Of a stretch of 64,000 bases of DNA, positions 23,992-33,947 are shown one piece after another. A program made the position numbers and the translations under genes. Numbering within the stretch: the first letter of the stretch is position 1; each line of letters begins with the position of its first letter. Below the pieces are notes generated by a model that was not told where the DNA came from, made no database searches, and was given only the letters and a program-made list of their open reading frames with translations. This stretch comes from Scytalidium lignicola (taxonomy: Eukaryota > Ascomycota > Leotiomycetes): the NCBI GenBank assembly GCA_002812745.2, contig NCSJ02000047.1, positions 1-64,000 on the forward strand, read 5' to 3'.

Positions 23992-24361
23992 ACCTTTATA
24001 TCTTCTACCGGCGTGTCTTCTACATGTTATAGACCAAGAAGACTTGTTGAATAAGGCAGTCCATATTGGAGAACTATGGACAAGCATCGTTAAATCATGG
24101 CAGCATCCACATGTGGATTATGTTGCTTCAATCGGCGCCAATTCTTATCTTGCTTTAAAAGATGTTTCAGGTCCCCGTGTGGCGGCCTTGTGCATGCACA
24201 GAGGTCTCTTTACATATCCTCGTGCTAATGGATTACGAGTTAGTTTTGCGTTAACTATAGATGATGCAACCCTGAAGAAGGGCGCCGAGGTTATTCGGAC
24301 CTACTTAGATGACGTTAACAAGTATGGTGAAATTGAAGGGGAGATATGGAACCGTACCTAA
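23992..24361 (+). pseudogene. Fragment resembling the C-terminus of a class III aminotransferase
   Basis: A frame with no ATG at its 5' end is open for about 122 codons to TAA at 24359. It includes DLLNKAVHIGELWTSIVKSW, then HPHVDYVASIGANSYLALKD, GPRVAALCMHRGLFTYP, NGLRVSFALTIDDATLKKGA and a C-terminus EIEGEIWNRT. The order small-domain helix, HPHV, short strand, G-L-F, N-G-L-R-x-S, T-x-D-D is like the last 110 residues of PLP-dependent class III aminotransferases. The catalytic Lys and PLP-binding part are missing, and the DNA upstream is a tandem repeat. Probably a truncated gene; family assignment is tentative. Confidence 0.4.
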
Positions 24362-25060
24362 AGGTTATCGTCAAATCACCAGGTAAATGTCGACGTGGCT
24401 AGATGCACTTAGGTTAGTCTATGAGTAAGAAAATTCAAAAAAGGCCATATCCTGTAATCAACTAATGCCAGTAGCGTTATACTATAGAATTAAACGTGAT
24501 CTCAAAATCTCTTCAAAAGGGAGACATACTATAAAATTTATCAAAGCTGACCGACAATTGAGGAACCTAAACCCACAGTAACAAAATGAGAGTAGTTATA
24601 CTTCAAAACATATCTAAGCATATTAGAAATGAGTGTATACCCATTATTTTTGCTCAGGGTGTGTATTTCTACGAGGCCAAAACTTAACGTCTTCTCCGCA
24701 AGGCTTGATAGCTTTAAGAACGATTATCATTGGTCAATTTATCCTTCATTTAACTTAAATTTTGGACTTAATTGATGATCCGAGGAATGAACTAGTTTAT
24801 ATACAGCTCTCGCAGATGGCTTATCAAGGATATATTAAATACATGTCTAATAACAGGGAGGGGAAAGAAGTAAAAATCTATCCATCTTATAATATAATCT
24901 CGTAAACACCAATAATAATAAATCTCTGAAGCCATAAACTGTTGCTGGGCAAGAAAATGAAGTAACAGAGTTCCATTTTCTATCGTAAGGATACGTCGTA
25001 CAAGTGCTGAGGTCTCAACAGTTAGTGTTCTGAATTTGTACAAATATTAACAGGTGAATT
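24362..25060. other. Intergenic region
   Basis: Moderately AT-rich unique sequence between the aminotransferase-like fragment and the 3' end of the UstYa gene. Reading frames are short and unlike any protein I know. No RNA gene or repeat recognised. Confidence 0.5.
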
Positions 25061-25893
25061 CTATTTCCCGCTAAGACTATCAATAAGCTCTCCAGTTTTC
25101 ATTCCAAATTCCCGTACCGCATTCCAATCTCTACATTGATGCGCAATGCCTTCACCAGTGATCGGCCCATCGCTTCCAAATCCGTCCTTCACAAATACCG
25201 GCCATTCAATGGTTGTATCGGCATTGCACATGAGACCCTGCCTTATATAGTCCAAGCAGTGCTCGAGATGATCTGGTCCACCCCATTCTCTTGCTGGTTG
25301 TCCGGTTTTGAGTTCGCGGACTAAGTCCCTGAGTGCCCGCAAACAATGGAGCTGGTGGAATACTGAAACGCCAAACCAGGCGACATTCTCGTCTTCGGGA
25401 TCTGCATGTCCCGGCTGGAGGTCGTAGCGATATGGGTCTTTGAGGGCGAAAAGACCGTGTTTCACTATATAGAGCATAGATCAGCTTGATTCAAGATGAT
25501 GGGAAAGTGGTCGGTCAAACCTGGCACAAGCTCATCCCAAGCGCTGTTACTTTCTTCGTTATATTGCCCGTATTTTTTGGTCATGTGAAACTCTACAGAA
25601 ACTTTGGGAACTTAAAATCCACTTGTCAGTATGTTAGGTTAGGATATGCGAAGGGAACGCGGCATACTAGTTGGAAGCATCGTTTGGGGATCCCAGCGTC
25701 CATTGCGTAAAGCTCTTCTCCTTGGAAGCAACGTCAAGGCAGAAGTAGTCAGCAGTATGAAAAGAATTAGGATTCCTCCGTAAGACAATGCTTTGAAGAG
25801 AGAAAATCGTGGAGGATTTTTAGTGTGGTAGCCGACTTCCTCTTCGAGATCCTCGTTTTCGAGACGCGAGTATCTTTCCTTGTCTGTAGACAT
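25061..25893 (-). CDS. UstYa family (DUF3328) oxidase-like membrane protein
   Basis: Three exons: 25893-25668, 25610-25521 and 25464-25061, 720 nt in all (239 residues). The introns of 57 and 56 nt have donors GTATGC and GTTTGA and acceptors TTTTAAG and ATATAG; they were placed to rejoin the frame. An acidic cytosolic N-terminus is followed by one membrane anchor at about residues 37-57 (ALSYGGILILFILL). The lumenal part has two HXXHC motifs, HQLHC at 142-146 and HLEHC at 171-175, then CNADTTIEW. These motifs define the UstYa family, whose studied members oxidise or cyclise peptides in fungal RiPP pathways such as ustiloxin and cyclochlorotine. All hallmark residues are present and no frame damage is seen. 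Divergent from the related gene at 26514. Substrate unknown. Confidence 0.88.
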
Positions 25894-26513
25894 TTTGAAT
25901 GTACGTGATGGCAATAAAAAGTTTCTTTAAATAAAAAAGAAGTTTGAAATGGCGAAGCGTCACAGCCCAGATTTCTAGCAACGCTTGGTGATGTGTCGCC
26001 CCCCTCTTTCCAACGACAAACTTGGGAGACGTTAGTGTGTGCCCACGCTTTGCTCCGAAATAAACCTACTAGGTTTCTATATCTCATTGTGATAGCCTAT
26101 ACTTTCCTTTGGGGATCAATCCTGGTGTCGAATGCTCCGAAGTGAAGCGCAAAGAGTTGTTCCTTCCGACATCTCTCACCTCCGGAATTACGAACCGCGG
26201 CACCAATAATTTCAACCTCCGCATCACTAATCTAGATAGAATAGCAAGCTTGAAGGTCCGGACACAAGGATACGATTTCTCCGCCGAGGAGCTAGATATG
26301 GCCCTGGCGTTTTAATTCCAGAGTGTGCAACACCTCCGTGAATTGCATGTTGTGCATACTACGGAACAAATGCGCCCAACAAGAAAATGACAAATTGAGA
26401 ACACATAGCATTCATCATACCGGCACAAATTTTAACGCATCAGAATCACTCATGTTTTGTAAGAGATAAGGGTTGCCATTAGCTTTTGTTCCACTTAACA
26501 CGGGCTTTCCTCG
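25894..26513. promoter_or_regulatory. Shared promoter region of two divergent UstYa-type genes
   Basis: About 620 bp separate the two start codons, which face away from each other, so both promoters must lie here. Composition is ordinary and there is no credible gene. I saw no clear palindromic regulator site; co-regulation is inferred from the arrangement only. Confidence 0.5.
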
Positions 26514-27545
26514 ATGAGCGCCTCTACCACTACTAGAAAATCGAGTAAGATTGATACAACTCAGCTTTCGTTTTGGCAACATCAATTTAATGCCATGTCT
26601 GCAGAGGAATGTATCCCCTTCATTCCTGAAATGAGCAATTCCATGTCTAGCTCTACAACTCACGTGGATCGCAACTCCGTCGACCTCTCTGATGTTCTTG
26701 ACGCCGAGAAAGGCGGTCGATACAAAGATAGTAATGACTACGGGCGTGTTCCTTTCGAAGATGACCACCTTCCAAGCCCGAGTAGTGGTCACAGTGGGCT
26801 CTGGGCTCGATTTTCAGCCTACAAAAGAAGCATCGCTCTGGGCTTCCTGACACTTCTTGCCTTTGGTATCTCTATTTTGATGGTGATTAGAGTGGTCCAA
26901 ACATCATCGGTAAAAGCAGTGGTTCCTGGACGCATTCCAGGTCTGCAATATACCTCTGATGGACGGCTCCTGAGCTGTGGTAATAATTTCGAAGAGGCAG
27001 AAGCAGCAGGGTGCAGATTCGATATTATGACTTTCGTTTATACACCTCCAGCATGCTATGATGAAGAAGAAGCACTCAGAGCCATGGATGAGCATTCAGA
27101 TCTGGCTCCCTTCCGAGCCACCGGAACCTGGCCATGGTGGCGCTATGAGAATCATACAGACCCACTTCCTCAGACTATTGAGGCGCTGAGTTCTGTTGTA
27201 CCCGTGTGGACAAACAACGTATATCATCGCGCACACTGCCTCTATCTCTGGCGTGTTAGCCATAGAGCCATGAACCGTGTGGCAACTGCACCCCCAGGAG
27301 GAGTGTGGGTATATGAAAAAATGGTGGATTGGTAAGTACACATCCTTAAGATAAATGGCCTTATTAAATGCAGGTTTGCTGACTCGCTGTCATTTAGGGA
27401 TCATGTAACCCATTGTAACAAACTATTGAACAATATAGAGAAACCTGAGGACTGGCCTGCACAAGCCGTCAAGAGGATTGGATCCTGCGTGAGGTTAGAC
27501 GGTCCAAGTGATGCCTCGACCGGTGGAACGGGCCTCTTCGGATGA
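26514..27545 (+). CDS. UstYa-like membrane protein with two HXXHC motifs (divergent subfamily)
   Basis: Two exons, 26514-27331 and 27398-27545 (966 nt, 321 residues). The 66-nt intron has donor GTAAGT and a CTGAC branch site before TTTAG. A long Ser/Thr-rich N-terminus of about 100 residues precedes one membrane segment (about 106-128, SIALGFLTLLAFGISILMVI). Then come SCGNNFEEAEAAGCRFDIMT and PPACYDEEEALRA. The two HXXHC motifs are HRAHC (238-242) and HVTHC (275-279); the second is created across the exon junction at W273. The GCxFD and PPxCYD blocks are found in a fungal group related to UstYa but not in UstYa itself. The role is probably oxidation at a membrane, by motif only. A later in-frame ATG (MSAEECIPF) could be the true start; I kept the first. 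Confidence 0.75.
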
Positions 27546-27790
27546 TCTTCTTAGAATCATCGAGAAATAGGAGATGATAAGTGAGGGACTAGGGTATGGG
27601 GAAGATGGTGTGAAAAGCTGATTACTAGTTATTAGTTAGGTTTAGACCTGGGGAACATGACAAACCGGAATCGATCCTCCCGTATAAATATATTGTTTGG
27701 TGAGGTAGTTGGAATTAAGCTTTTCTTCAACGGTAGCTTATCTGCACAAATCGGAACATAATGAAGCTAGCCATGGCATACAATTGTCTA

Positions 27791-29208
27791 TTAACTACTT
27801 AAACATGCCCTCAAAGCCGCTAAGAGCAGGTGTGCCAATTCTCCCTCCTCCTTGCCGTCCTTACTCAATTCTTGTGTCCATTCTTCGAGTCGTATCAACA
27901 CCTTCTCAAATCTCTCAATTTCCAAGCTGACAACAGTTTTCATAACATGGCACTGGCTTTCAAGTCCTTCAACCTCAAAGCTCCCTATGTAAACACTCTC
28001 ACCAGTAGCCTTGTTAGCAGATTCGGATGGAGAGGTAGAAGAAGTGGGGGTAGGCCTTGAACTGCTTGGTGTGGGGCTTGAGGATGACGATAGCCGTGAG
28101 GAGATCTGCGATTTGAGGAGTTTGTAGCTGGCCAATACTTGCTGCGCAATAAGCACACACAAAAGTGGGAAGTTCTGGGGTGTAAGGTCCGACATGAAGG
28201 GAGAACCTAGATCAGGAAGGTAAGAGATGATGAAATCAATTCCCTGTCGAGCAAGAAGGAGGGTCTTATCGAAACGCTGGACAGTGGAGTGCGGCACAGC
28301 GTAAAGATCCAGGACCAGTCGGAGGAAAGCTGGAGTCCACAACTGAGCAGGTGCAGGCGGCGCTTCTACAGCAGAAGCAAGGGAGCTCGGCGGAGTGATG
28401 AGCGGAGCCCTTGTAGAAGCACTTGCGGAAGCACTTGTGCCTGTATCAATATCAATAGCTGAAGTTGTTGTAGTCACCACTGGTGTTGGTATCGGGTGTC
28501 GTTCAAGTGCGAGCGTGCGGGGTCCAGGAGAATCCATGAAGAAGCTGAAACTCATGTCCAGATCCAAGTCCAAGGGCATGTCCATATCAAAGCCGAGCAG
28601 TGCTGTGTCAGCTGCAGTCTCATTTCCTGTAGAGTCAGCATGGACGCGCTGGGCTATTGGATCGGGGCTGTCGTCCAGGCAAGTAGTGCTTATATCTCGG
28701 CATGCCGTTATAAACTAGCAGATTAACATAAGCTTTTATTACCGCTCTTCACCCTTGCAGCCCCTCTTCAAATAGGGAAGGAGAGATAAGAGTCTCTGGG
28801 GTAGATAAGAGGAATTCTCACCGCGGGATTCGGCTTCTGGACGTCACCAAGCCAGCAACGCTTTGTCCCACTGCCACTGCCGCTGCCGTTCGAGCTTGAA
28901 GTTAGACTTTGCGGCACTTCCAAGCCATCCGTGCGGGTGTCGTCGGTGGAGCATCTCAGCCTCTTTGCTCGCTGTGTTTTATTCTTGGGCGCCCTTCCTC
29001 GACCATTCTTAGGAGGCTTGCCTAATGGTTTGCCTAGGCTGTAGGTACAGATGCTGCCATTCTGATGACATCGGTCGCAAGATTCGCGAGCACCGGAGCA
29101 ACGGACTTTGCAACGGTAGCATTGATCGCACGCGGTGACCAAACCGGAGGGGCCTCTGGCTCTTTGGTTGTCGCCGCTTGGCCGTTGGTTAGGCTGAGAC
29201 TCGTTCAT
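27791..29208 (-). CDS. Zn2Cys6 transcription factor with AflR-like C-terminal region
   Basis: Two exons, 29208-28822 and 28714-27791 (1,311 nt, 436 residues). The intron of 107 nt has donor GTGAGA and acceptor CTGCTAG. A Zn2Cys6 cluster uses C27, C30, C37, C44, C47 and C54, with an unusual extra Cys at 33 in YRCK where many relatives have a basic residue. A basic stretch follows (NGRGRAPKNKTQRAKR). The middle is Ser/Thr/Pro-rich. The C-terminal part, with FPLLCVLIAQQVLASYKLL, VYIGSFEVEG and MKTVVSLEIERFEKVLIRLE, is laid out like the regulatory domain of AflR-type pathway regulators. The gene is convergent with, and 246 bp from, the UstYa-like gene, so it is the likely regulator of this group. 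The start is the first ATG; a further in-frame 12 codons upstream lack ATG. Confidence 0.85.
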
Positions 29209-29274
29209 GAAACTAATTGTTGGAAAAGCCGGGAGGATAACCACTGTGGTGAGATGGAAGACGAATCATTTCTC

Positions 29275-29284
29275 TATATATATT
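29275..29284 (-). promoter_or_regulatory. TATA-like box of the Zn2Cys6 gene
   Basis: AATATATATAGAG on the minus strand, about 67 nt upstream of the chosen start at 29208. Position and sequence fit a TATA box; not otherwise supported. Confidence 0.4.
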
Positions 29285-29392
29285 ATTCAGCGAAGACACC
29301 AAAACACCGAAGCTAAGATCTAATATGCAGTCTTCTTACATAGAAGACTACCCTACCATGCCTAGATCCTCGTATAATCTTCATAATCTATA

Positions 29393-30071
29393 TCCCCTTG
29401 GCCGGTAGAAACTGCTCACTCTTGGCAAAAGGCATAAATTAGACCCACTTTTTTTATACAATGATATTACTTTCGTTTTCAGTGATTCGATTAAAATATG
29501 TAAGATAACCTTGAACACTTTTGTTAGTAAATTACTATAAATTTTATTTTTACACGCTTAGAACGTGTCGTGTTTAAATATCTTTAGTTCCTTAATATTT
29601 TTACATTAAAATGTTAAATCTAGAATAATTACTAAATACATTGATTGACGAGAAATTGCTTTCAGAGGTTTTTTTTTAAACTTGACTTTCTAAAACTTTT
29701 AAATGATGAAAAAAATACCAAAATCAAGATTAAAACTTGAAGAGAAGAAAAAGAAAGTTTTTATTTGTTTGAATAATGTCTTAAAAGAATTCTCATCTCT
29801 GGAGGAAATATTTTTCCAGTCATTTACAATCGAAAAGTACCAAAAAGTGAAAATCAAATTGCTAATAGACTTTCTTGAACTTACTTCATTAGATTTCTTT
29901 TTACTTTATTTTATTAATTTACTATTTTATATTATTATTTAATTAACAATATTTGATGTATTTCACTAATAAAATTGTTTGCCGAGTTCTCTAATTAAAT
30001 GCGACAGGCTTTTGGTGGTTTACATAAATGCGGGTGCATTTTGCCAAGAGTGAGCAGATCGGCCAAGGGGA
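29393..30071. mobile_element. 679-bp TA-flanked inverted-repeat DNA element
   Basis: The left end TCCCCTTGGCCGG and the right end (reverse complement TCCCCTTGGCCG) are inverted. Both arms continue with CTGCTCACTCTTGGCAAAA after an offset of a few bases: 29412-29430 on the left, 30034-30052 on the right. TA lies at both edges (29391-29392 and 30072-30073), a Tc1/mariner-type duplication. The interior is AT-rich and holds one 79-codon frame (29703-29942, plus strand, MMKKIPKSRLKLEEKKKK...), rich in Lys and Leu and ending in a hydrophobic stretch; I do not recognise it and it may be chance. Probably non-autonomous. Confidence 0.75.
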
Positions 30072-30245
30072 TAATCTACATACAAATTCAAACTCTCGCT
30101 GCTTTAATCGTGTAGATCGAAAGACTGCGATTAGGTAAAGGATGCTCACTTCCTCGCGCTTTTTGTGTTGTCCTCATTAATTGATTCCCTCTCATCTGGC
30201 CTCACCTTGGCCTACCTTGACCTCACTTTTTCCCAGCTGATTAAA

Positions 30246-31922
30246 ATGTCCGATTTCGTGACACCCGTCATTCATGTCGTGATTCATCCAAGGTTCAGTT
30301 CATCACATCAAGTTAATTCTCTTCAAGTTTCACTGTCTATCGTACCGTTACATCTCAAAGTGGGGGACGCGGTTGTCTCGTTCCCTAATCTCCTAAGAAC
30401 AACCTCCATATCTTTAGACAACGATAATTGGAAGGCGACTGATGATTTGGGTGACCTCTCCATTCATCATGAACCCCAGGAGTCAAATACCAGTTGCAAG
30501 TGGGTTGTCCAGCGTAACACATCTGGCGGTGTTAAAATATCCTATGAAGCAAGGCCCTCGACGAATGAGGCACTTTTTGATCAAGGTAGGGCCACAGATC
30601 TGAAATATGATCAGGGTGGCCTCATCGGATCTGGCTTTTCTTTTATCCCTATCCCTCCTGGGGATGGGATTTATCGTCTAGTTGTTGAGTGGAATCTTGT
30701 TGACGCCCCAAAGGGTACGAGAGCAGTTTGGACGTTTGGTGAGGGCCCTGGACCTGTTGAGAAAATTGGACCAGCCTCAATGCTAAACGACTCTGTGTAC
30801 ATGGTCGGGCCGATTAATAGCAATCCAGCTACCAAGACGGCAAGAACGAGTTCAGCTTACTATGGGTATTACTGGTTTGGCAATCTCCCTCCTAATATCG
30901 GGGTCATCAAGGACATCCACGAAGCCTTCTTATTGAAAGTCTCTCAATTCTTCAATGACATTCTTTCATCAGACAATCCCTACCGCCATTTTGTGAGAAA
31001 TACCCTGCATTCAAAGTCCTTCGGGGGCACTTCATTCATCCGTAGCCATATCTTCGACTATGATGATCAAATCGGCCAAGTTCAAGACTACGACTTAGTA
31101 AGAAGAATGGCATATGAAATGGTACATAACTTTCTTGGTCCTTCGGTCATTAATCCAAAAATCGACTGGCTCTTTGAAGGAATCAAACATACGTTATCAA
31201 TCTATCTTCCTTTTCGGCCACCCAATCAGTTTCGTACTGGCCATTATTTCCAAGACACTATTAGTATGCTGTGCATGAAATATTACACTAGTCCGTATTT
31301 ACAGCTTCCTCAAAATGAACTTCTAACATTGGCATCTAAAAATGATGCATATGCTATCGAACATCTTGGAACAAGAGCATGGGCTTTTGTTATTGGGACA
31401 GATTTTGCAGCTAGGAAATTAGTGGAGAAAACAAAGCCGCCACAAAGGCCGATTGAAGATCTAGCAATCAAACCACTTGCAGTTAAAAAGAAGGACGGGA
31501 AATCACACGGAATAAATGAGTGGATCAAATTGTTAACATCCTTGATGGGGAATGATGTCAGGGAACGTTATGAATATATGTGTAGTGGAAACGTGATTTT
31601 ACTGCCAGTAGAAGTGTTTGGAGCGAAAAGCCATCAGTTAGTACAGCTTGATCAAGAAATATTAGATCTGGGAATGGATAGACAGGCGTTTGAGGAAGGC
31701 TTAGTGAAGAGTCTAAAGAAAGGGAGCCGAGCTGAGGAGGCAGGCTTGAAAGAAGGGGACAAAATCACTTGGAGTTCTCATATTTGGAAGTGTGCAGAAG
31801 ATTTTACAGCCAAGCTAAAAGTTGTTGTCAACAGAGAGGAAAAGGATCTCAGCGTAACTTTCTGGCCTAGGTCTTACGAAAAGGTAAAAAGTTGGCAGAT
31901 GGTCAAAGTGGAAGATACGTAA
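30246..31922 (+). CDS. M61-type peptidase/PDZ protein, catalytic motif altered
   Basis: Single exon, 558 residues from the first ATG (MSDFVTPVIHVVIHPRFSS). An N-terminal beta-rich domain of about 200 residues is followed by a thermolysin-like part. AYEMVHNFLG at 289-298 lines up with the zinc motif HEXXH of M61 glycyl aminopeptidases, but the first His is Tyr290; E291 and H294 remain. The third ligand is likely E311 in DWLFEG. A PDZ domain near the C-terminus has the GSRAEEAGLKEGDKI loop. That arrangement (N-domain, catalytic domain, PDZ) is the M61 layout. With one zinc ligand lost it is probably inactive as a peptidase. CAT to TAT is a C-to-T change at CpA, the RIP context, yet the frame has no stop. 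No signal peptide seen. A longer in-frame stretch upstream lacks ATG. Confidence 0.75.
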   Translation: MSDFVTPVIHVVIHPRFSSSHQVNSLQVSLSIVPLHLKVGDAVVSFPNLLRTTSISLDNDNWKATDDLGDLSIHHEPQESNTSCKWVVQRNTSGGVKISYEARPSTNEALFDQGRATDLKYDQGGLIGSGFSFIPIPPGDGIYRLVVEWNLVDAPKGTRAVWTFGEGPGPVEKIGPASMLNDSVYMVGPINSNPATKTARTSSAYYGYYWFGNLPPNIGVIKDIHEAFLLKVSQFFNDILSSDNPYRHFVRNTLHSKSFGGTSFIRSHIFDYDDQIGQVQDYDLVRRMAYEMVHNFLGPSVINPKIDWLFEGIKHTLSIYLPFRPPNQFRTGHYFQDTISMLCMKYYTSPYLQLPQNELLTLASKNDAYAIEHLGTRAWAFVIGTDFAARKLVEKTKPPQRPIEDLAIKPLAVKKKDGKSHGINEWIKLLTSLMGNDVRERYEYMCSGNVILLPVEVFGAKSHQLVQLDQEILDLGMDRQAFEEGLVKSLKKGSRAEEAGLKEGDKITWSSHIWKCAEDFTAKLKVVVNREEKDLSVTFWPRSYEKVKSWQMVKVEDT

Positions 31923-33492
31923 TTGTCAATTGTAAGACTTAGTTACACTCACGACTTGCATTAACTTCAACGGAAGATTTCCTGCACTTTTTATTTGTTA
32001 TATTTTATTAATAAAATAATCAAGAAAGTACTTTAATCAAATGTAGTTAACTCTTGTTAATAACTTGTATAATCTTAAGTACTAATTGCATAACTTTAAA
32101 AACCTTATAGTCTAGTCTAGTCTATAGTCTAATACAATGGTCTAGCCAGTCTAAATAAATTAAGATTAATATATTATTATTATATAACTTTTAACTGTAT
32201 AAGAGGTTAGTTTTAATAATAAATAACTGTATAATTTATAAAAAAGTATACTTTTAATTACTTTATGATGTTAAAAGTATTTTACTCAAGTTTTTACCTT
32301 TATGTTATTCANTTTTTCAACTTAATCAAAGAGAGTTTTAACAATTTAAAGAAGTGAATTCATCAGTATTATATTTCTTATGATAATATTAAAGTTGATT
32401 TTAAGGCTTTACTTTATGAGCCAGACCACTGGAAAATAGAAGCCTAACCTTCCCACGCAACACAGGATTTAATAAAAAAAAGGGAAATATTTGTATGCAA
32501 ACTCGTGAAAAGACGCCCGGCCCCGATGACGATGCAAGTAAGAAAAATAACAAAACTCTGCGCGAGCGGTCGCAATTGTTGTATGTACTAAAGGAATGTA
32601 ACGTCGTGTGTGCCTTTTTGCCTAAACGATGCGTCGAAAACCGGATCTGTAAGTCCAAAGACAAGGTCTAATGTTCCCTGTTCGATTTATCCTATTCGAC
32701 AAAACACTTTGTTTGCTTTGTCATATTTATATTAAGACTTTACAAGAACTATTAACTTTAATTACAAAAAGAATTATCATGTTAGAAGGTATTACCTTGG
32801 TAAAGTTGAATAAAAGTGTTTATATGATTATACTTAGATTATTAATAACAATTAATTTTAGTGTTTCTTATACTTAAGCAGTATATCTAGCTTGATTTTC
32901 ATTATTGAATAATGAAATTTCAGATAACAAGTTCTTTATAGTTTATAAGTATAAAAAACTTATTAAGTTCTTTCTTATTAAGGGTATAAAAACTCTTCAG
33001 AGTATTAACAAGTACAAATAATATAATAAAGATCTAGAAGATATTCAATTTCCTAAGATAATAAAGAAGAAATAGTTGAGCAAGTAAAGTTTATATAAAA
33101 CCAAGAAATCTTAACATTATAAAATAAGAAGAGGTTTAAGTTTAAAATATAAAAAAGTTTATTATTAATTATTGTATTTTTAAAATTTATGATTTACATG
33201 TATATTATTTTAAAATGCTTTTACACTTTCCATTTATAAAAAGTTAAATAAATAATTGCTTTTTAAGCTAAATTCTTGAATTAAAAGGATTTTAACTTGA
33301 AAAGATATAAGCTTTTTAAACTTATATAATAAGTTAAATGAAAATTAGGCATTATACATTGTATATCTCAAACTTATAGAAAATTAAATATATTTTCTAG
33401 AGAAAAATTATTTAAAACATTAATTTCTATTATAAAACTCTAAATATTCTAGCCTTTTATAAACAAATCACTAAATGCTTGATCTTAGATAA
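31923..33492. other. AT-rich intergenic DNA with a small GC island
   Basis: Mostly AT-rich and unrecognised. A short run of TAGTC-like units lies near 32.11-32.16 kb. Between about 32.40 and 32.72 kb the composition returns to normal and holds a small frame listed separately. From 32.72 to 33.49 kb it is again AT-rich with no recognisable gene. Confidence 0.5.
32495..32671 (+). CDS. Small ORF of unknown function in a GC island
   Basis: 58 codons from ATG to TAA, beginning MQTREKTPGPDDDASKKNNK and containing LLYVLKECNVVCAFLPKRC. Basic, with four cysteines, no signal peptide or membrane segment. It sits in about 320 bp of ordinary composition surrounded by AT-rich DNA; the opposite strand over the same island is also open for 87 codons (32664-32401), so chance is possible. 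It could be an isolated exon or a gene fragment spared by RIP. I recognise no family. Confidence 0.3.
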   Translation: MQTREKTPGPDDDASKKNNKTLRERSQLLYVLKECNVVCAFLPKRCVENRICKSKDKV

Positions 33493-33566
33493 TGTTAGGA
33501 ACGAGTAATCGAATAGCTTTACTACTCGCCTAAAAAAGGCAGATTATTAGCGATCGCTCGCTAATA
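33493..33566. repeat. First 74 bp of the 105-bp LTR-like element, cut by Gypsy-1
   Basis: TGTTAGGAACGAGTAATCGA and the following 54 bp match the reverse complement of 41928-42032 almost base for base, including TTAGCGATCGCT. The match stops exactly where the Gypsy-1 LTR begins at 33567, so the small element was interrupted there. The missing 31 bp were not found on the far side of Gypsy-1. Confidence 0.75.
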
Positions 33567-33926
33567 TGTTACGGGTTTGACTGAACTAGCTAATTGGTGT
33601 AGGCCTGAGGCTCGGTACACGGAGGGTGTACACAGAGAACCTAACAATTAAGAGGTCACGTGATCGGGATCTTTGGATCGGAGTGATCTAATGATCCAGG
33701 GACTTGGATCGAGGGATTATAACAATCCAACGTTCTAGCAGGATTTCATTATCTATATAAGCACACTATAGGAACATAAGAGTAGACTTCTCGTATTCAA
33801 CCTAAATACATTACTAGATCCTACCTTTGACTTAGTCACTTGTTTGTATGTTACATGTTTCCGTTGTCCTTGAACATCTACCTTACCCTTGCTATCCAGT
33901 GACCTGGATAGTGTAGTTTTGTAACA
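33567..33926 (+). repeat. Gypsy-1 5' LTR
   Basis: Starts TGTTACGGG and ends TTTTGTAACA, with TGTTAC/GTAACA as inverted termini. It carries TTATCTATATAAGCAC (TATA box, near 33.75 kb) followed by GGAACATAAGAGTAGACT, shared with 40326-40684 and 54984-55326. It is less mutated than the 3' LTR. Confidence 0.9.
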
Positions 33927-33947
33927 TTTTGAACATTACTTATCTTG

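Noticed and set aside
25136..25710. Plus-strand frames over the UstYa gene
   Set aside because: Antisense shadows of exons with HXXHC motifs on the other strand.
26415..27341. Minus-strand frames over the UstYa-like gene
   Set aside because: Antisense shadows; the plus strand has the membrane segment, both motifs and a good intron.
28395..29316. Plus-strand frames over the Zn2Cys6 gene
   Set aside because: Antisense to the cysteine cluster and the AflR-like region.
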